Of a stretch of DNA of 64,000 bases, positions 34,006 to 46,537 are shown one piece after another; positions within the stretch are counted from its first letter, which is position 1, and every line of letters starts with the position of its first letter. The position numbers were made by a program, and so were the translations under genes. The notes beneath the pieces were generated by a model. It did not search any database. It was not told the DNA's origin and was given only the letters and a program-made list of their open reading frames with translations. Origin of the DNA: Oscheius tipulae (taxonomy: Eukaryota; Nematoda; Chromadorea; Rhabditida; Rhabditidae); contig JASJZH010000005.1 in the NCBI GenBank assembly GCA_037178975.1, positions 4,030,001 to 4,094,000 of the forward strand, in the 5' to 3' direction.

Positions 34006-34292
34006 TTTCAGAGACTAGAAAAAGGACACCAACTCGAGTTTGACGTGAGGTGAGTTCATTGCTTCCCGCGACAAGAAGTCCAATTATCGAATATGAACGA
34101 TGAAAGACATCTAATTCACCCATTCACCTCCTTATCTTGTGTCACTATTCTAATCTATGTGCTTCGAATACCGCCTGCGCGTTCCGTCGGTGGTGTCATT
34201 TGAAGGAGGAACGCGTAAAGTGCTTAGTCTCTTACTGCTCTCATGGCCAAGAGCGGAGCATTTACAAAAAAAAGACCTTTATACAATTTCAA

Positions 34293-35763
34293 TTAGGCAT
34301 GTTTAACATTTTCTCTCTTGTCGAAGTTGTTGAAGAGATCGTTGAGTTGACTGAAGTACATGTCCGTGACGGTCATCGTATCGAAAACTTGAATATTCCG
34401 ATGTCTGGACTGGAGAAAGACGATCAAGGGAAGAACCACGGAGTAGGTCATAGCTTGAGAGATGCACTCCACCCAGATCAGATTCGTGACCAGATCGAAG
34501 TTGCTCAGCTAAAGACACTCTAAAGACAAGGAGTCTGGTTACCATGGGCAGAATGGTCAGTAGTCCGTAGCTGAAAATACTGAAGGCGAAATGACAGACG
34601 AAGCAGGGAAACAGGGTCCGGATGACTTTGAGATTTTCGGAGATCTGAAGAGGTTTTGGTATGGAATAAGTTCTTTGTTGAAAAAAAGAGGTCACTACGA
34701 TAGCCCAATTGTTTTCGTGGCAGACCCGATGCATTGAATATTCAACCAAGTTTTGGCTAAAGAACTTCCTCACTTTGACTTGAACGACGGTCTCGGCACG
34801 AAAACTAATGGGTTACGATGACCTTTTTTCAACAAACAATACCTGATATTTGCCGCCTAGGGCCGTGCCATTCTGTTCCAATTGCCTGTTCTTTTTCAAG
34901 TTTATTCGATACGTGACGGCGAATATGCTTATGGTTAGCAGCTCCACACTGAACGGGATGTAGTTGATTATCTAAATTCGAACTTTTTAAGATAAAATAC
35001 AAGTTTGGTAACCCCATAAGTGTGCATATTCTTGGCATTTTTGGATGTGAGAACACTGACGTAGACATTTTCTGGAATCGAGTAGTACATGGCAAAGTAG
35101 TCCATTCCCAGAGCAGCAATGATCTAAGGGCCATTTAAATTTAAAAAAGAGAGCCATACAGTCAGAGAGATGAGTAGAATGGCCAGAGTCGGCTTCTTGA
35201 TCTGTTCATAGGTCCTCGGACAGAAAGTGGACATAGCTCGTTCGAGAGAAAAACTAAAAGAGTTGAAATTGAACCAAGTTAGATGGACCTGAACATGTTG
35301 AAGCTCTGCAAATGTATTCCAGCTCCTGGAACGAGTCGAATGAGACAAGCAAATCGAGCGTTGAGGGCATAAAAACAGGGATCCGAGCTGGGCAGCGAGG
35401 ATCTAAACATACTTTTTAGGTACCAGAGCTTGACTCACCGTACAAGCTGGAAGATGTACATGAGCGAGAAAAATACACTGACGTGGAACGCGAAATACAT
35501 GTGAGCTGAAGAATCAAGAATCTAGAAGACCAAATAACCAACCCAAATATAACAGTTTTCCGTTGGGATGAGGTATCCAGCCAGCTCCCTAGATTCCACT
35601 TTTTCCGTTAAATCAGAAATCAGACCTTCTTCTGTAGCAGAAAAATGATGCAGAATGCTCCAACAACTCCCAAAACTACGCGCACAGAAAAAATGATTTT
35701 GAGCATGAGGGATTTAGAGACATTGGCTGCTTCGAGACATAGTTCCGGACTGAGAAAGGACAT
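34293..35763 (-). CDS. Serpentine receptor 2, Sra/Srab-like
   Basis: Seven exons from MSFLSPELCLEAANV to NNFDKRENVKHA. The signature motifs are present: WIPHPNG, DPCFYALNARFACL, IHLQSFNMF, SLERAMSTFCPR, VYVSVLTSKN, GKYQ, SENLKVIRTLFPCF, NLIWVECISQAMTY. The start ATG follows TGTTCAG directly (trans-splice acceptor); an upstream ATG in the same frame (35829) is less likely. It sits 287 bp upstream of receptor 1 on the same strand. The last intron separates ILP from the final exon as in its neighbours. No frameshift seen. The tail is longer than in the others because of extra KRENVKHA. Confidence 0.82.
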
Positions 35764-36769
35764 CTGAACAGGGCATCTTTTGATTAGAAATCGACATCGA
35801 AGAGTAGAAGGCTCAGCACACCTGGTCATAATTCTATTACGGATTCAATTGGATGTTTATGTTCCAAACAGAGTATGAGACACAACAAGGAAAGGTGGAC
35901 AGTGAGGATGAGTCAAAGAGTGAGAAGATAGTCTCTGAATACAAGGTAATTGAAGAGGGGTGGTTAATTGAGGAGTAGCTGACAAGAAGTTATTGGTCAA
36001 AGGACATAAATGACGAGAACGAACTAGAGTATGCACGTGACTTTAATCTCAAAATTAAATAAAAATATGTCAGAGCTAAAAAGAGACTTTTGGAAAGTTG
36101 TAAAGTTTAACAAATCGTGTCGAGCAGGATAATCTTGTCAGTTTTATTTCGGTCCTCACCAATCTGTAAAAATATGTCAGAGCTACCAGTATCCATACAT
36201 ATCTGATGCCTCTTATTCTGTCATTCTAATTGCTTGTCAGCAGTTGACATGTTGCTTTTGGTTAAAGTTGCAGACAAGTTCTGACAGAACGGGGCATATC
36301 AATGAAGCCAAGGTCGCGGGACTGGAGAGGGCTTTTTGTTGGACAGGCCTAACTATCAAACCGTCTCGGGCTTTTCAGTCCGTTCGACAATGCTTTGGAC
36401 AAAGTGAAATGCTCAACACACAAATCCGTTGCAAACCTATACTCTGCTGTTCTGTCAGTGGCTATTCCTAGCTGTCAATCTTTATCCTTCTTATATCCAT
36501 AGGCCTCCTCCTAGCCTCTGTGTCTCTATGGACATTAACAATACGCAACCTCTCTCAATTGAAGTAAAAGAACATCATGGTTCAGAAGACAGAATAGAAA
36601 AACGTTAGAGATGCTACAAGACCGCTAGAGAAGCTGAAAGGTCCAATACAAAAAGTGGCTAAGCAGCCGGAATGAATACGAGAGTCTCGTGGTTGTGAGT
36701 CAAAACACAAAACAACCCAATTAGAGCCCGTTCCAGAAGTAGAAGAAATCGTGGATAAGAAGTGTTCAT
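35764..36769. other. Intergenic between receptors 2 and 3; 19-nt direct repeat
   Basis: About 1 kb with no gene found. TAAAAATATGTCAGAGCTA occurs twice, at 36060-36078 and 36167-36185, 107 bp apart in the same orientation. It lies upstream of receptor 2, whose start is at 35763, so a promoter element or a duplication scar are both possible. Confidence 0.6.
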
Positions 36770-38420
36770 TCATTGATTGAAGAGGTAGTTCAGCTCGCGA
36801 AAGTGCATTTTGGAGGCAGTCTCCGCGTTATAGACGTCGACTCGACTCGTTCTCCTCGTCTTGACGAAGACGATAATTGGAAGAACGATAGAATAAGTCT
36901 GCGCCTGAGAGATCACCTCAATCCAGACCTGATTGTGTACGAGGTTGAACTCGGGATAGATCTACAAGATGAGCGAGCTCATTTCAAACAAAGATACAAT
37001 GTACCCAAGGATACAGACTCAGGGCTCCGTAACTAAACAAGTTGAGCAGGCAGTGGACGACAAAACAGGGCAGAAGAATACCTATGATTTTCTTGTTCTC
37101 GGAAATCTGAAATCGATGTCTAGACAAGGCAAACAGTCATTTACCTGGTATTTGCCTCCCAGAGAGAAATTCGTCTTGTCAGCAGAACGACTCTTGTTCA
37201 GGTAGCACGTGGCGAAAAACAATACCAAAGTAGCACATTCGATACCGAGAGGAATGTTGTTGATTAACTGAAAGGAATAGGAGAAAGATAATCGGTAGTT
37301 ACTTGAGAAGAGTCAGCATTTTGAGCATTCCTCGCAGTGAGAAGACTGACGTAGCTGTTCTTTTTAATTGGGAGATAGACAGCAACAATGTTCAGAGCAA
37401 GAGTGGCCACTATCTGGAAAAGAGAGGCTGGAGTATGATGTGTATCCTTTGATAGTCTTGGAGACAGCATTCTACAACAATCTTTTCAATAAGTTTGACC
37501 CCTGTCTGACAGTCGAGACATTCCTATTCAATCTCTCGAGTAAGTAAGACCGTTCCTGAGCTCTTCTGAAATTTCGTCTACTAATAAATGTGACTAATTG
37601 TCATCAAACTCCGATTTAACAAGCTTTTTGTGAGTCGAGTCTGTCTGACTCTCGTTACGGAACAAGGGACACATCAAGGCTCGCTACACCATTCAGACAT
37701 AGTTCAAACCTATTTAGTACTGGAAAAGTGATACGGCCTTGTTAGCGTTCTGTTCAACTGTGAAAGAAGTCTGGAATCTTTCAGGAATTAATTTTGGAAC
37801 CAGACCATAAAAAGGACAAGCCCTTGGATCGGAGAGCAGTAACCCACCGAGACGAAAATGAGTACCAATCCAAAGTAGTTCTTCGATATTTTCTCATATT
37901 TCAGTGGATACAAGGTGGATATCCCACGCTCTAGAGCAAATGTAAACATATTAGAAGTCTGGAATTGTATTCCCAGTCCAGGAGCCCTGAAATACTTTTA
38001 CGAAACAATAACAAAGTTCCCACATTCGTATGAGAGCAGACAAACGAGCATCGATCGCGTAGAAACAAGGATCGTCGCTACGAACAAATGTTCTGAAAAG
38101 GTTCAAGGAATCAATGAGTACTTCTCACCTGTAGATCTGATAGACATAGAGGAGAAGAAAAAAGAAGCTGATATGGAAGGAAAAATAGGTATGCGCTATG
38201 TAGAGAACTTTGGCTGATCTGTTTGGAATGAAACTCGTGCCCTGAAATTGTAATTTCAAGCATGAATTCTAGAACAAAGAACCTTTTTCTTAATCAGAAA
38301 GGTCATACAGATGAGACCGAGAAGACTGAGAAAAAGTCGAACGACATAAAGTGCCTTTAACCCAGTTGACGAAGCAATATAGGCAGCTTCTTCGCAGAGT
38401 TTCGGAGTCAGTTCAGACAT
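36770..38420 (-). CDS. Serpentine receptor 3, Sra/Srab-like
   Basis: About eight exons starting MSELTPKLCEEAAYIASST. Motifs: SFIPNRSAK, DDPCFYAIDARLSALIRMW, LGIQFQTSNMFTFALERGIS, PLKYEKISKNYFGL, YVSLLTARNAQNA, GKYQ then SENKKIIGILLPCF, QVWIEVISQAQTYS and a final MHFRELNYLFNQ. The intron inside the ERG helix exon pair is present (exon edge at IRMW/APGL). The intron between the fourth and fifth helix exons is about 440 nt, longer than elsewhere in the array. All junctions keep phase, and no premature stop was found. Confidence 0.8.
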
Positions 38421-38675
38421 TGTTCTTTAATCAAATGTCTGATTCTGACGCCGCAACGATGAAAAATTAATACAAGTCGGATATTTTTACGACTTCGAGA
38501 AACAGAACGTGTTTCGCTGGAGGAAGTAGAGATATTGATAATATGTCATTATAGAAGACTCTCGAGACTCTTTTTTTGTTAGCAATTGATCTATTAGAAA
38601 AACGGAAAAGGGTACAAGACCACTGATTACGTAAGGCCGGCTTGAGAATCGGAAAGTGCACTTTGAATCAGTTTA

Positions 38676-39912
38676 TTAGTGTCGCCTGTTTTCGAAGAGA
38701 TCTTTCATCTGCTCGAAGTAGGCTTGCGTAGCGGCCTCCGAGTTCACAATGTTGATCTTGGCTCGTTTCCTCGTCTGCCAGAAGATGATCAGAGGCAACA
38801 GCAAGCTGTACATCATCGCCTGACCGAAGATCTCGACCCAGGTCGTCGAGGTGATCATGCTGAACTGGGGGAAGAACTGGAAGTTGTTTACTAGGCTATT
38901 CTGGGATGAGAACTCACAAGAGGATAGGCTAAGAGCCCGACGTAGCTAAAGATACTGAGACAGAAGTGGACAACGAAACAAGGGAACAGGGCTCGGATCA
39001 CTCTTCTGTTCTCAGAGATCTGAACAGCTACGGCTTTGAACTTTGTCGATAATATCTAACCTGATACTTGTTTCCCAAATGTTCCTCCTTCCGCCCTTTG
39101 CTCTTTTTCGAATTCCAATAGAGGATCAAACTGAAGGTGCTAATTGAGGTAAGCTCCGTGGCGATGGGTATGTACATGGAAATCTTAATGAGAGCTGTTT
39201 AAGCTTTGGCCTCCCTCCCGTACTTGATAGGCTTGGAGATTGTATCGATTCTTGTTTGTGAACCCACTGACATAGACATCTCCCGGTATTGGCATGAGGA
39301 AAGAGGCGTCTTGGCAGACCGCTCCCATCAGCTGAAGTTTGGCTTGTGAGACAAACAACGAAAGACAATACAGAGAAGGCCAGAAGACAGAATCCAAGAT
39401 ATGGCTTTGTGATCTTCTCGTACCATTTGGGAATCAGGGTCGAGACGACTCTTTCAAGTGTCAAACTGAGCATATTCAGGGTTTGTGTGTGAATGAATGC
39501 CACAGGAAGTGTTCTGAACCAGGCAGAATACCGAGCATTGATCGTGTAGTAGCAGAGATCGGGGCTTGAAAGAGATGTTCTGAAGTGTTTAGTAGGATCC
39601 GAACCGACCTTTGGAACTACCTGATTATTTGATATCCGTAGATGGTAGCGAAGCCACAGCTCACACAAAAGGCGAGGAAAATATGTCCTTTGTAGAGGAT
39701 CTTGGCATTGGGATGAGCTATCCACCCGGTTCCCTGAACGATAATATTGTACGACACTAGATAGGAGCAATGACCTGTTTGTTATGGAATATTATTACTA
39801 CAATAGCGCCAATTACACTAATGCTAAACTTGATGCAGTTGATCACACGAAGAGGCACATCCAAGGCCAGAGCTGTGGCCTCGGCACACAAGATAGGATT
39901 TATGACGGACAT
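38676..39912 (-). CDS. Serpentine receptor 4, Sra/Srab-like
   Basis: Starts MSVINPILCAEATALALDV, directly after TTTCAG (trans-splice acceptor at the ATG). Motifs: WIAHPNAKILYKGHIF, SPDLCYYTINARYSAWFR, IHTQTLNMLSLTLERVVSTL, PKWYEKITKPYLGF, VYVSGFTNKN, NKYQ, SENRRVIRALFPCF, TTWVEIFGQAMMYS, WQTRKRAKIN and AYFEQMKDLFENRRH. The DPC motif of other members is DLC here. Lengths and exon layout match the other array members. Between this gene's start and receptor 5's end lie 886 bp without a gene. Confidence 0.82.
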
Positions 39913-40798
39913 CTGAAAGACATTTTGCTGGTTAAATAGTGGGAAAACAAGGATAAGAGAAGATGGGCGCATGAGTAGAGGAACGTGGAGGAAGTTTTTT
40001 GATTTGTATGTCTACATTCTCGTGGTGGTTAGTCAGCCTTTAAGAAAGATTAAAGACCAGATTATTAAAGAGCAACCTAAAAAGGTAGGTTAGTCAAACT
40101 TTGATGAACGCCGACACCGATCATTGCGGAGGCTTCCCGAGGAGCCCAACCTTTTCTAGGAACGCCTTCACCGTCGTAGTTAGCTACTAACCCTTTACTG
40201 ACTTGCGAGAGGATAGAAGCCATGATTGGGCCGCGGGCTGGTTACACTGGACGGTTGAACAACGCTGATCATCCGTACTCTGCTCCCACGACAAATAGAT
40301 AGATTCCAACCTCTCAACAGACTGTGATCAAAAGATAATGACAGCTTCTTTCGGACCACAGAACATAGAGCTTTCTCGTGATATCTGATCCATCGGGAAC
40401 TGCGGTCGAAAAAAATGATTCAGAAGCTTGTAACCTGACATCAGATCTTATAGGGGACAGATTCCAGACTAGTGTTTGAGCAGCAAAGGAAACTTGATAA
40501 ATTAATACGCAACAAGATCTTGGTGTATAATTTATTATCTAGGAGTCAGAGTTGAGACAAACGGAAGCAGAATGAAGAATATATTAGTAAGTTCTTTTCG
40601 AAGAATACGCGTAACTCGATTAACTCTCGAACCTTTTTCGGAGTGCAGTCAATCGAAATGGAATAATATGCGCGCATCACCGTTGGAACAAAGTCTGTCG
40701 ACTCTTCATTTTGTGAGAGTACTGAGTATTTTTCTCCCCCATACTTCACGATCAAAACAACAATTATCAGGAAGACACTTTATTGCACACATTCTCAG
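39913..40798. other. Intergenic between receptors 4 and 5
   Basis: 886 bp. No receptor fragment or other gene recognised. Short open frames only. Confidence 0.5.
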
Positions 40799-42378
40799 TT
40801 ATGTTCTTCGATACGTTTCGAACTGCTGATTGAGCTGGAGAAAATAGATGTTTGTTGTTGCTCTGCTATCCAGCGTCGAGACTCTTGTATTCGTCTTCGT
40901 CTTCCAATAGAGCAGAGGAGGTAGGACGAACGCGTAGGTCTGCGCCTGGGAGAAGATCTCCGTCCAGATGATGGCTGTGATCGCGTCGAATTTCGGAAAA
41001 AACTAAGAGAGTTAAAAGGAGGGAGAGGGTCGTACCACTGGGTAGAGAAACAGTCCGAGGTAGCTGGATGAGTTCAAGGCGAAATGGATAATGAAGCAGG
41101 GGAGCAGAGTACGGATGATCTTTTTGTTCTCGGCTATCTGAATTTTAGGTTTTCTGACTTTATCATGGTTAGTACAAAATATCTCATATCTTTTGCTTAT
41201 GTGACAATAGCGTTTGCTTCAATTAGCCTGGGAACACTGAACTCAGTTCTGATTACATGACTGTCTATTTTCGGCTTAGATGCCGTTCTTGTCATAAAAA
41301 ATAAATGGGTTAAGGTAATGAATTTTGCTATCGAACAAACAAAAGTTGAATTATCTTCTTGATTCAAAGCCAGAAACGAGTTCTTATAAATCCGGCTGTG
41401 AGAGGCCAGGTTAACGAAAACATCACACTAGTAATAAAGCTGAAATTTTTGCTATAAATGTCTGTGACGAGTCTTAGCATGGCAACACTCTTTCGAAACT
41501 TCTCTTTACCTGATACTTGTCGCCCAGAAGGCGTCCCTCCAACTTCTTCCCCACGTTGACATAATATATAAAACAGAACATGCCTACTGTGACAAACTCT
41601 AATCCAAATGGGATATAATTGGCGTACTGAAAGTTCCTTGATAACCTTCAAAAGTATTCTTACCTGATAACTGGCTGCATTGCTCGCGTTTTTCACGGAC
41701 AACCCGCTGACGTAAGTGTTTGGAGGAGTAGGCAGGAAGGAACAAAATAAGTCCATGAGAATTGCTGCCAGAACCTGTACAAACTTTTCACAAGTGATCT
41801 ATAACTTACAGCCAAAGTGACAAGAAGAAATCCGAAATAACGTTTGGTATAGGTTTCGTAGTGAGCGGAGTACAAGGTGGCTATTCCTCTCTCGAAGGCA
41901 AAGGCAAGCATGGTGAAAGACTGCGCATGGATACCGGTGACCGCTGAGTAAGATTTAATGGGGAATTACAAAGGCATACGAATGAGACGAAGAAAACAAG
42001 ACCATCGGGCATCGAAGACGTGGAAACAGGGATCGTCTGACTGGGTGACTCCTCTGAAAGAGATTCATGAATTATAATCAAAGACAACTAACTTGATGAC
42101 CTGGAAGGTGAAGAGTCCGAAAAAAGATATGCTGTTGTGGAAAGTGAAGTAGATGTGAGCATTGTACAGTACTCTGGCACTGGGATTCGCCAGCCAGGCA
42201 CTGCTCTAATCTCAGGTAAAGCATCGATAGAAAGACTCACTCTGTGCTTGTGCCACATGAGTACAGAAAAGGTCCCGACCAGTCCGAACAGTCCTTTGAC
42301 ACAAAAGAAGATTCGAGGAGTCGTGGCATTAGCGATGTGAATGGCTTCGCGACACAGACTCTCGCTCAGGTTCGACAT
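40799..42378 (-). CDS. Serpentine receptor 5, Sra/Srab-like
   Basis: Starts MSNLSESLCREAIHIANATTP after TGCATAG. Motifs: LANPSARVLYNAH, DDPCFHVFDARWSCFLRLIR, IHAQSFTMLAFAFERGIATLY, AHYETYTKRYFGFLL, YVSGLSVKNASNAA, GDKYQ, AENKKIIRTLLPCF, IIWTEIFSQAQTY and TNIYFLQLNQQFETYRRT. The intron before the IAENKK exon is about 370 nt and AT-rich. All exons keep phase; nothing suggests decay. Its 5' end faces a dead receptor fragment (receptor 6). Confidence 0.8.
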
Positions 42379-42469
42379 CTATGCATATGAATCAGCGGAC
42401 GTACGAGTGAGAACATCCGATCAGGCGGGAAAGAGAAGGAAATATCATTTTGGATGAGTGCATGTGAAT

Positions 42470-42820
42470 AATAGAAGTGAAAAACAGTGTATTCAGCATT
42501 GAATATTCTCTTCAGATTGTAGAAATGGGCTCGAGTCGTGTCGGTTGCATCGTGATTTTCCCCTCGAACTCTTTTTCTTGTCTGCCAGAGAATCCGCATG
42601 AACAGCCCGTAATTTTGAGCTTGATCTATTAGCTTCATAAATCAGATCACCGTAGTGTTTGTCACTTCCAGCCAAAACCGTGGATTCTCTCTGAACGTTA
42701 GCGGTTATAAGTCACAAACGGAAAGATTTCTAGGGAGAAGTAACCAAAAATGTTTAAGACGAAATGGAGAAGAAGCATAGGAAGAGAACACGGAATGTAC
42801 TGAAACGTTCTCCATAGACC
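42470..42820 (-). pseudogene. Serpentine receptor 6, truncated pseudogene
   Basis: Only the last part of a receptor survives: a sixth-helix piece (IPCSLPMLLLHFVLNIFGYFS) and the C-terminal exon with DQAQNYGLFMRILWQTRKR and TTRAHFYNLKRIFNAEY. An in-frame TGA (42642-42644) interrupts the exon between TTVI and FMKL, next to the position where neighbours have a Trp, and an extra codon or indel is present there. The first six exons are missing; the region upstream (42821-43140) holds no receptor sequence. It lies between receptors 5 and 7, as expected for a decaying duplicate. Confidence 0.8.
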
Positions 42821-43140
42821 TGTAAATCTAGACCAGTTGGCTTTAGTCTGGATAGGGTTTAAAAGACTCTGTGAGTTCAGACAAATATGGATGAGAAAAA
42901 CGAGCAAATTTCTAAATGTCGAACGGACCATGAGAACTATTTTACTACACTTTCTGCCTCGCTGGAGAAGTCACACGTGACCAATGGAAGTTTAGAGTTC
43001 TTGTGAACTTTCATTTGGATGTCGGGTAAGATTCCTGTTATTGTCGAGGAAGAGAAAGATTAGGAAATTAGATGTAGGGGAGAAAACTTCGGTGACGATG
43101 AGTGTGCAAAAAGAGGGTCAATGCATCAAAGAGTACATAT

Positions 43141-44374
43141 TCATTGTGGAGATTCCACCTTCCAGACTTCGAACAATTGTTGGAAATGTCGATCTGTCTC
43201 CGCGTCACAGTCTAAAACATCCACTCGACGGTCCTTCCTCGTCTGCCAGAACACGATCCATGGCATGATGATTGTGTAGATCTGCGCCTGGGAAAAGTAC
43301 TCAATCCAGGCAGCCGAGGTAATGAATTCGAACCGAGAGTTCAACTAAAAGAGTAACAAAGTTGTCGCTGATAATGAGAGACAGACGAAAGTGTAGGTTC
43401 CCAGGCCGCCGTAGCTGAAAATATTCAACAGAAAGTGGACAAGGAAGCAGGGAAACAACGTCTTGATTACTTTCTTATTTTCCTCTATCTGGAAATAATG
43501 TTTCGGGGTATGAAGGAGTCTCTGTACCTGATACTTGTCTCCCAGATTTGGGGATTTCATGCCAAGTTGGAGACGTTTGCTCTTGTTCAGAAAGAAGGTC
43601 GCTCCAAAGATAGTGATTGTGAGTGTTTCCAAAGCAAGAGGCAAGAAGCACGTTATCTGGAAGGTCCTCTCATTAGAAAGTCAGCAAAAGTTTACCTGAT
43701 AAGTCGACGAGTTCTGAGAGTTCCGTAGAGTTATTCCAGTTACCATCAGTTCAGAAGAGACTGGTAGAATGTCACAGACTATCTCCATTATGAGGGCTAT
43801 AAGCATCTAAATCGGGATTCAGTTTTTCGTGAGTCAAAAAAGTACCGAAACGACGACAAGACTCAATCCCAGATAAGGTTTCGTTGTCCGCTCAGAACTC
43901 CTCGGGGAAATGGTAGAAAATACAATGTAGGTAGCGAAAGTAAGCATGTTGAAGGACTGCGAGTGGATTCCGAAGACGGGAATCATTTTGAGGAAACTGG
44001 AGAGATGAGCGTTAATGAGATAGGAACAGGGATCTTCGAAGACTATCATTGTTCTGAAGCTTTCATTTTGATGGGAATTTCGAAGTGATTACCGTACGAT
44101 TTGATAGAAGTAGAGGAAAGAGTAGGCGACGTTCACGTGGAATGCCAGGAGCAGATGGGCTCTGTACAGAATCTTTGCATTCGGATTCGGAATCCAAGAA
44201 CTCCCCTGAAGAATACTGTACTCAAAAGACAGATCAGATTACCTTTTTCCGATGCAGATAGACAACAGAGATCACTCCTATGCAACTGATGAAAAATTTG
44301 AGCGAATAGATCGTCTGTAGATAGGACGAAGAAGCAATCAGATAGGCTTCCTGACAGAGAGCATCAATAGGCAT
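43141..44374 (-). CDS. Serpentine receptor 7, Sra/Srab-like
   Basis: Starts MPIDALCQEAYLIASSYLQ. Motifs: SWIPNPNAKILYRAHLLLAF, EDPCSYLINAHLSSFLKMI, IHSQSFNMLTFA, SERTTKPYLGLSL, ELMVTGITLRNSQNSS, GDKYQ, EENKKVIKTLFPCF, AAWIEYFSQAQIYT and ETDRHFQQLFEVWKVESPQ. The normally conserved ER of the third-helix end (ALERAISTL in siblings) is replaced by TYIVFSTIS, an unusual loss in an otherwise intact frame. Otherwise the exon layout matches. Confidence 0.78.
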
Positions 44375-45312
44375 AACTTCAAATGACGTTGACAATGAGT
44401 GAAGAAGTACGAAAAAAAAGGAGGCAGGGATTACAGCGAACTCAGGAGGGGTGAACTTCGAAGGCGGGAAGAGAAATGACTAGTCGAGTATGATGTGAAC
44501 GGAAGCCAGTGAAAACAAAAGTACCATTGAAGTATAGGGAACAGAAGGAAATGAATATGTACAGATAATTGTTTCATAACTTATGCAGAACATTGCAGCT
44601 GTTCTCCGAATAGATTATACTTCTCGAAAACGTATTCAATCTCCATTGTTTCTTCTCAAGACAAATTTTTCCCAATCGACTTCAGTTTAAAGGTGTAGCG
44701 AACACAAACACACACAAGCTTAGCATAGACATGTCATGTTCAAAAATAAGAGGTCAGTACCGTATCCTGTCTGTTTTCCTGGCGGTACCTGATTTGCACG
44801 CAAACATTGAATACCGTCAGGTGGGACTAAAAGACGGGGGCTTGAACGTGGGCCACATCACAAAGCAAATGGGTTATAGTTGTGACCTTTTTTTTTTAAA
44901 ACAAAGCCAAAGGCTTATCTGGTCCTGAAATTCAGCCGTCCAGCACAGGTTTAGATCCGAAAAACGGTTGTAACAGGCAGGTTTGAGGATACCTCTATCG
45001 AATATCTGGTTTTTGAAAAAGGATTATCAACAGCTTGTGTAAGGAACAACTGAAGCTAAAATAAGCCAAAACAAGCCTGTTTTTGAATCTTCAATATGTT
45101 TATCAATGTGTTTCTTGACAACGAACATGAACCAAAACTTTTGATCTCTCGACCGAGTAGTCATCTTTTATTCACATCATATCAACTGAGATTAGAAGAT
45201 AACTTTCGAACATCTCTTCACAGAAACTATTCACTGAACTCTCATTCATCGGGATTAGTCGCTTGGACAGCTTTATTAAGAAAAATATTCGGAGACTCTC
45301 GGAAACCGTCGG
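44375..45312. other. Intergenic between receptors 7 and 8
   Basis: 938 bp. No gene or receptor fragment recognised. Several TTTT/AAAA runs and short open frames. Confidence 0.5.
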
Positions 45313-46537
45313 TCATCTATTAAAGATCTCGTGAAGTCTTTGAAAATGGGCTCTAGTCGCTTCAGCCGCGTCGTAAGCATCTATTTTGTGGCTCCTCCGG
45401 GTTTGCCAGAGAACAATCCACGGCATTATGATTGTATAGAACTGGGCGAGGGAGAAGTACTCGACCCAGACGGTCGATGAGACTGGCTCAAAGTTCGGAT
45501 AGAGAAAGGGATAGATGGACAGAGCCAGGTAGCTGACAGCATTGAGAAAGAAATGAACGAGGAAACAGGGCAGAAGGGTACGAATCACTTTGATGTTTTC
45601 TGATATCTGTAGAGCTTAATTTGTGTTCAATAAGAAGATACCTACCTGATAGCGATGACCGAGCTTGACCGTTTTTGCAGAACCCTTCTCAATATGATCG
45701 TTCTTCCACATGTTCAGGTAGTATGTACAACCGAATATGGAGATCGTGACTATTTCCAGGCTCAGATTTACGTAGCAGGCTATCTGAATCCATACTCTCA
45801 CAAAATTGTCAATCAATAAACCTGGTATGTCGCAACATTTTGAGGATTTCTGATGGTCAACCCACTCACAAAACTGTTCTCTTCGATTGGCTGGTAGTCA
45901 CAGAAGTACTCTATCAAAACAGCCAACAGAATCTGAAGCGATTGAATTGGAACCAACTATCAACTCACTGCTAGTAGGACAAGGAAAATTCCAAAGTAGG
46001 GTCTGGTAGTCCTTTCCGCTTTGGAGAGGCAGAGGGTTGAAATGGCTCTCTCGACGGCGAAGGTCAGCCTGGACCGTTTGTTTACGGTAAAAAAGTGAAC
46101 TAACATGTTGAAACTCTGAGCGATGACAGCCAGAACAGCCATCTCCCGGACAGCACAAGAAAATCTCGCATCCATTACATAGAAACACGGATCCAATCTT
46201 TGAGTGGACGTTCTGGACTGTCTTTAAATTTGAAAAAGTGAAACTACTACCTTATGAGCTGATAAACGAAGATGACAGGATAGAAAATGGTCATGTGGAA
46301 TGCAAAGTACAGATGACTACAGTACAGGATTTTTGCGGTAGGATTTGGGATCCATGTGCTTCCCTAAAAAGTTAGCTTTTCACAAAGTGAAACGAGTACT
46401 TTGATTCGGAAGACATAAATGACACAGACTGCTCCAATGATTCCCGTCGCGGCCTTGAAAACATAAACAGACTTCAGAAGAGTGGAAGAGGCCAGATCGG
46501 CTGCCGATTGACACAAAACCTCGGAGATGTTGGACAT
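45313..46537 (-). CDS. Serpentine receptor 8, Sra/Srab-like, last intron lost
   Basis: Starts MSNISEVLCQSAADLASST. Motifs: TWIPNPTAKILYCSHLYFAF, LDPCFYVMDARFSCAVRE, IAQSFNM then LTFAVERAISTLC across a 36-nt intron (GTTAGT..CAG), AERTTRPYFGIFLV, SFVSGLTIRNPQN, GHRYQ, SENIKVIRTLLPCF. The last two exons of its siblings (LSIYPF and the final exon starting with NFEPVSSTV) are fused into one open frame: the final intron is gone. C-terminus AHFQRLHEIFNR. Frame intact throughout. Confidence 0.82.

Noticed and set aside
39126-39770. 214-codon frame in receptor 4
   Set aside because: It runs through an intron and past the real exon ends by chance. The spliced model with family motifs is preferred.
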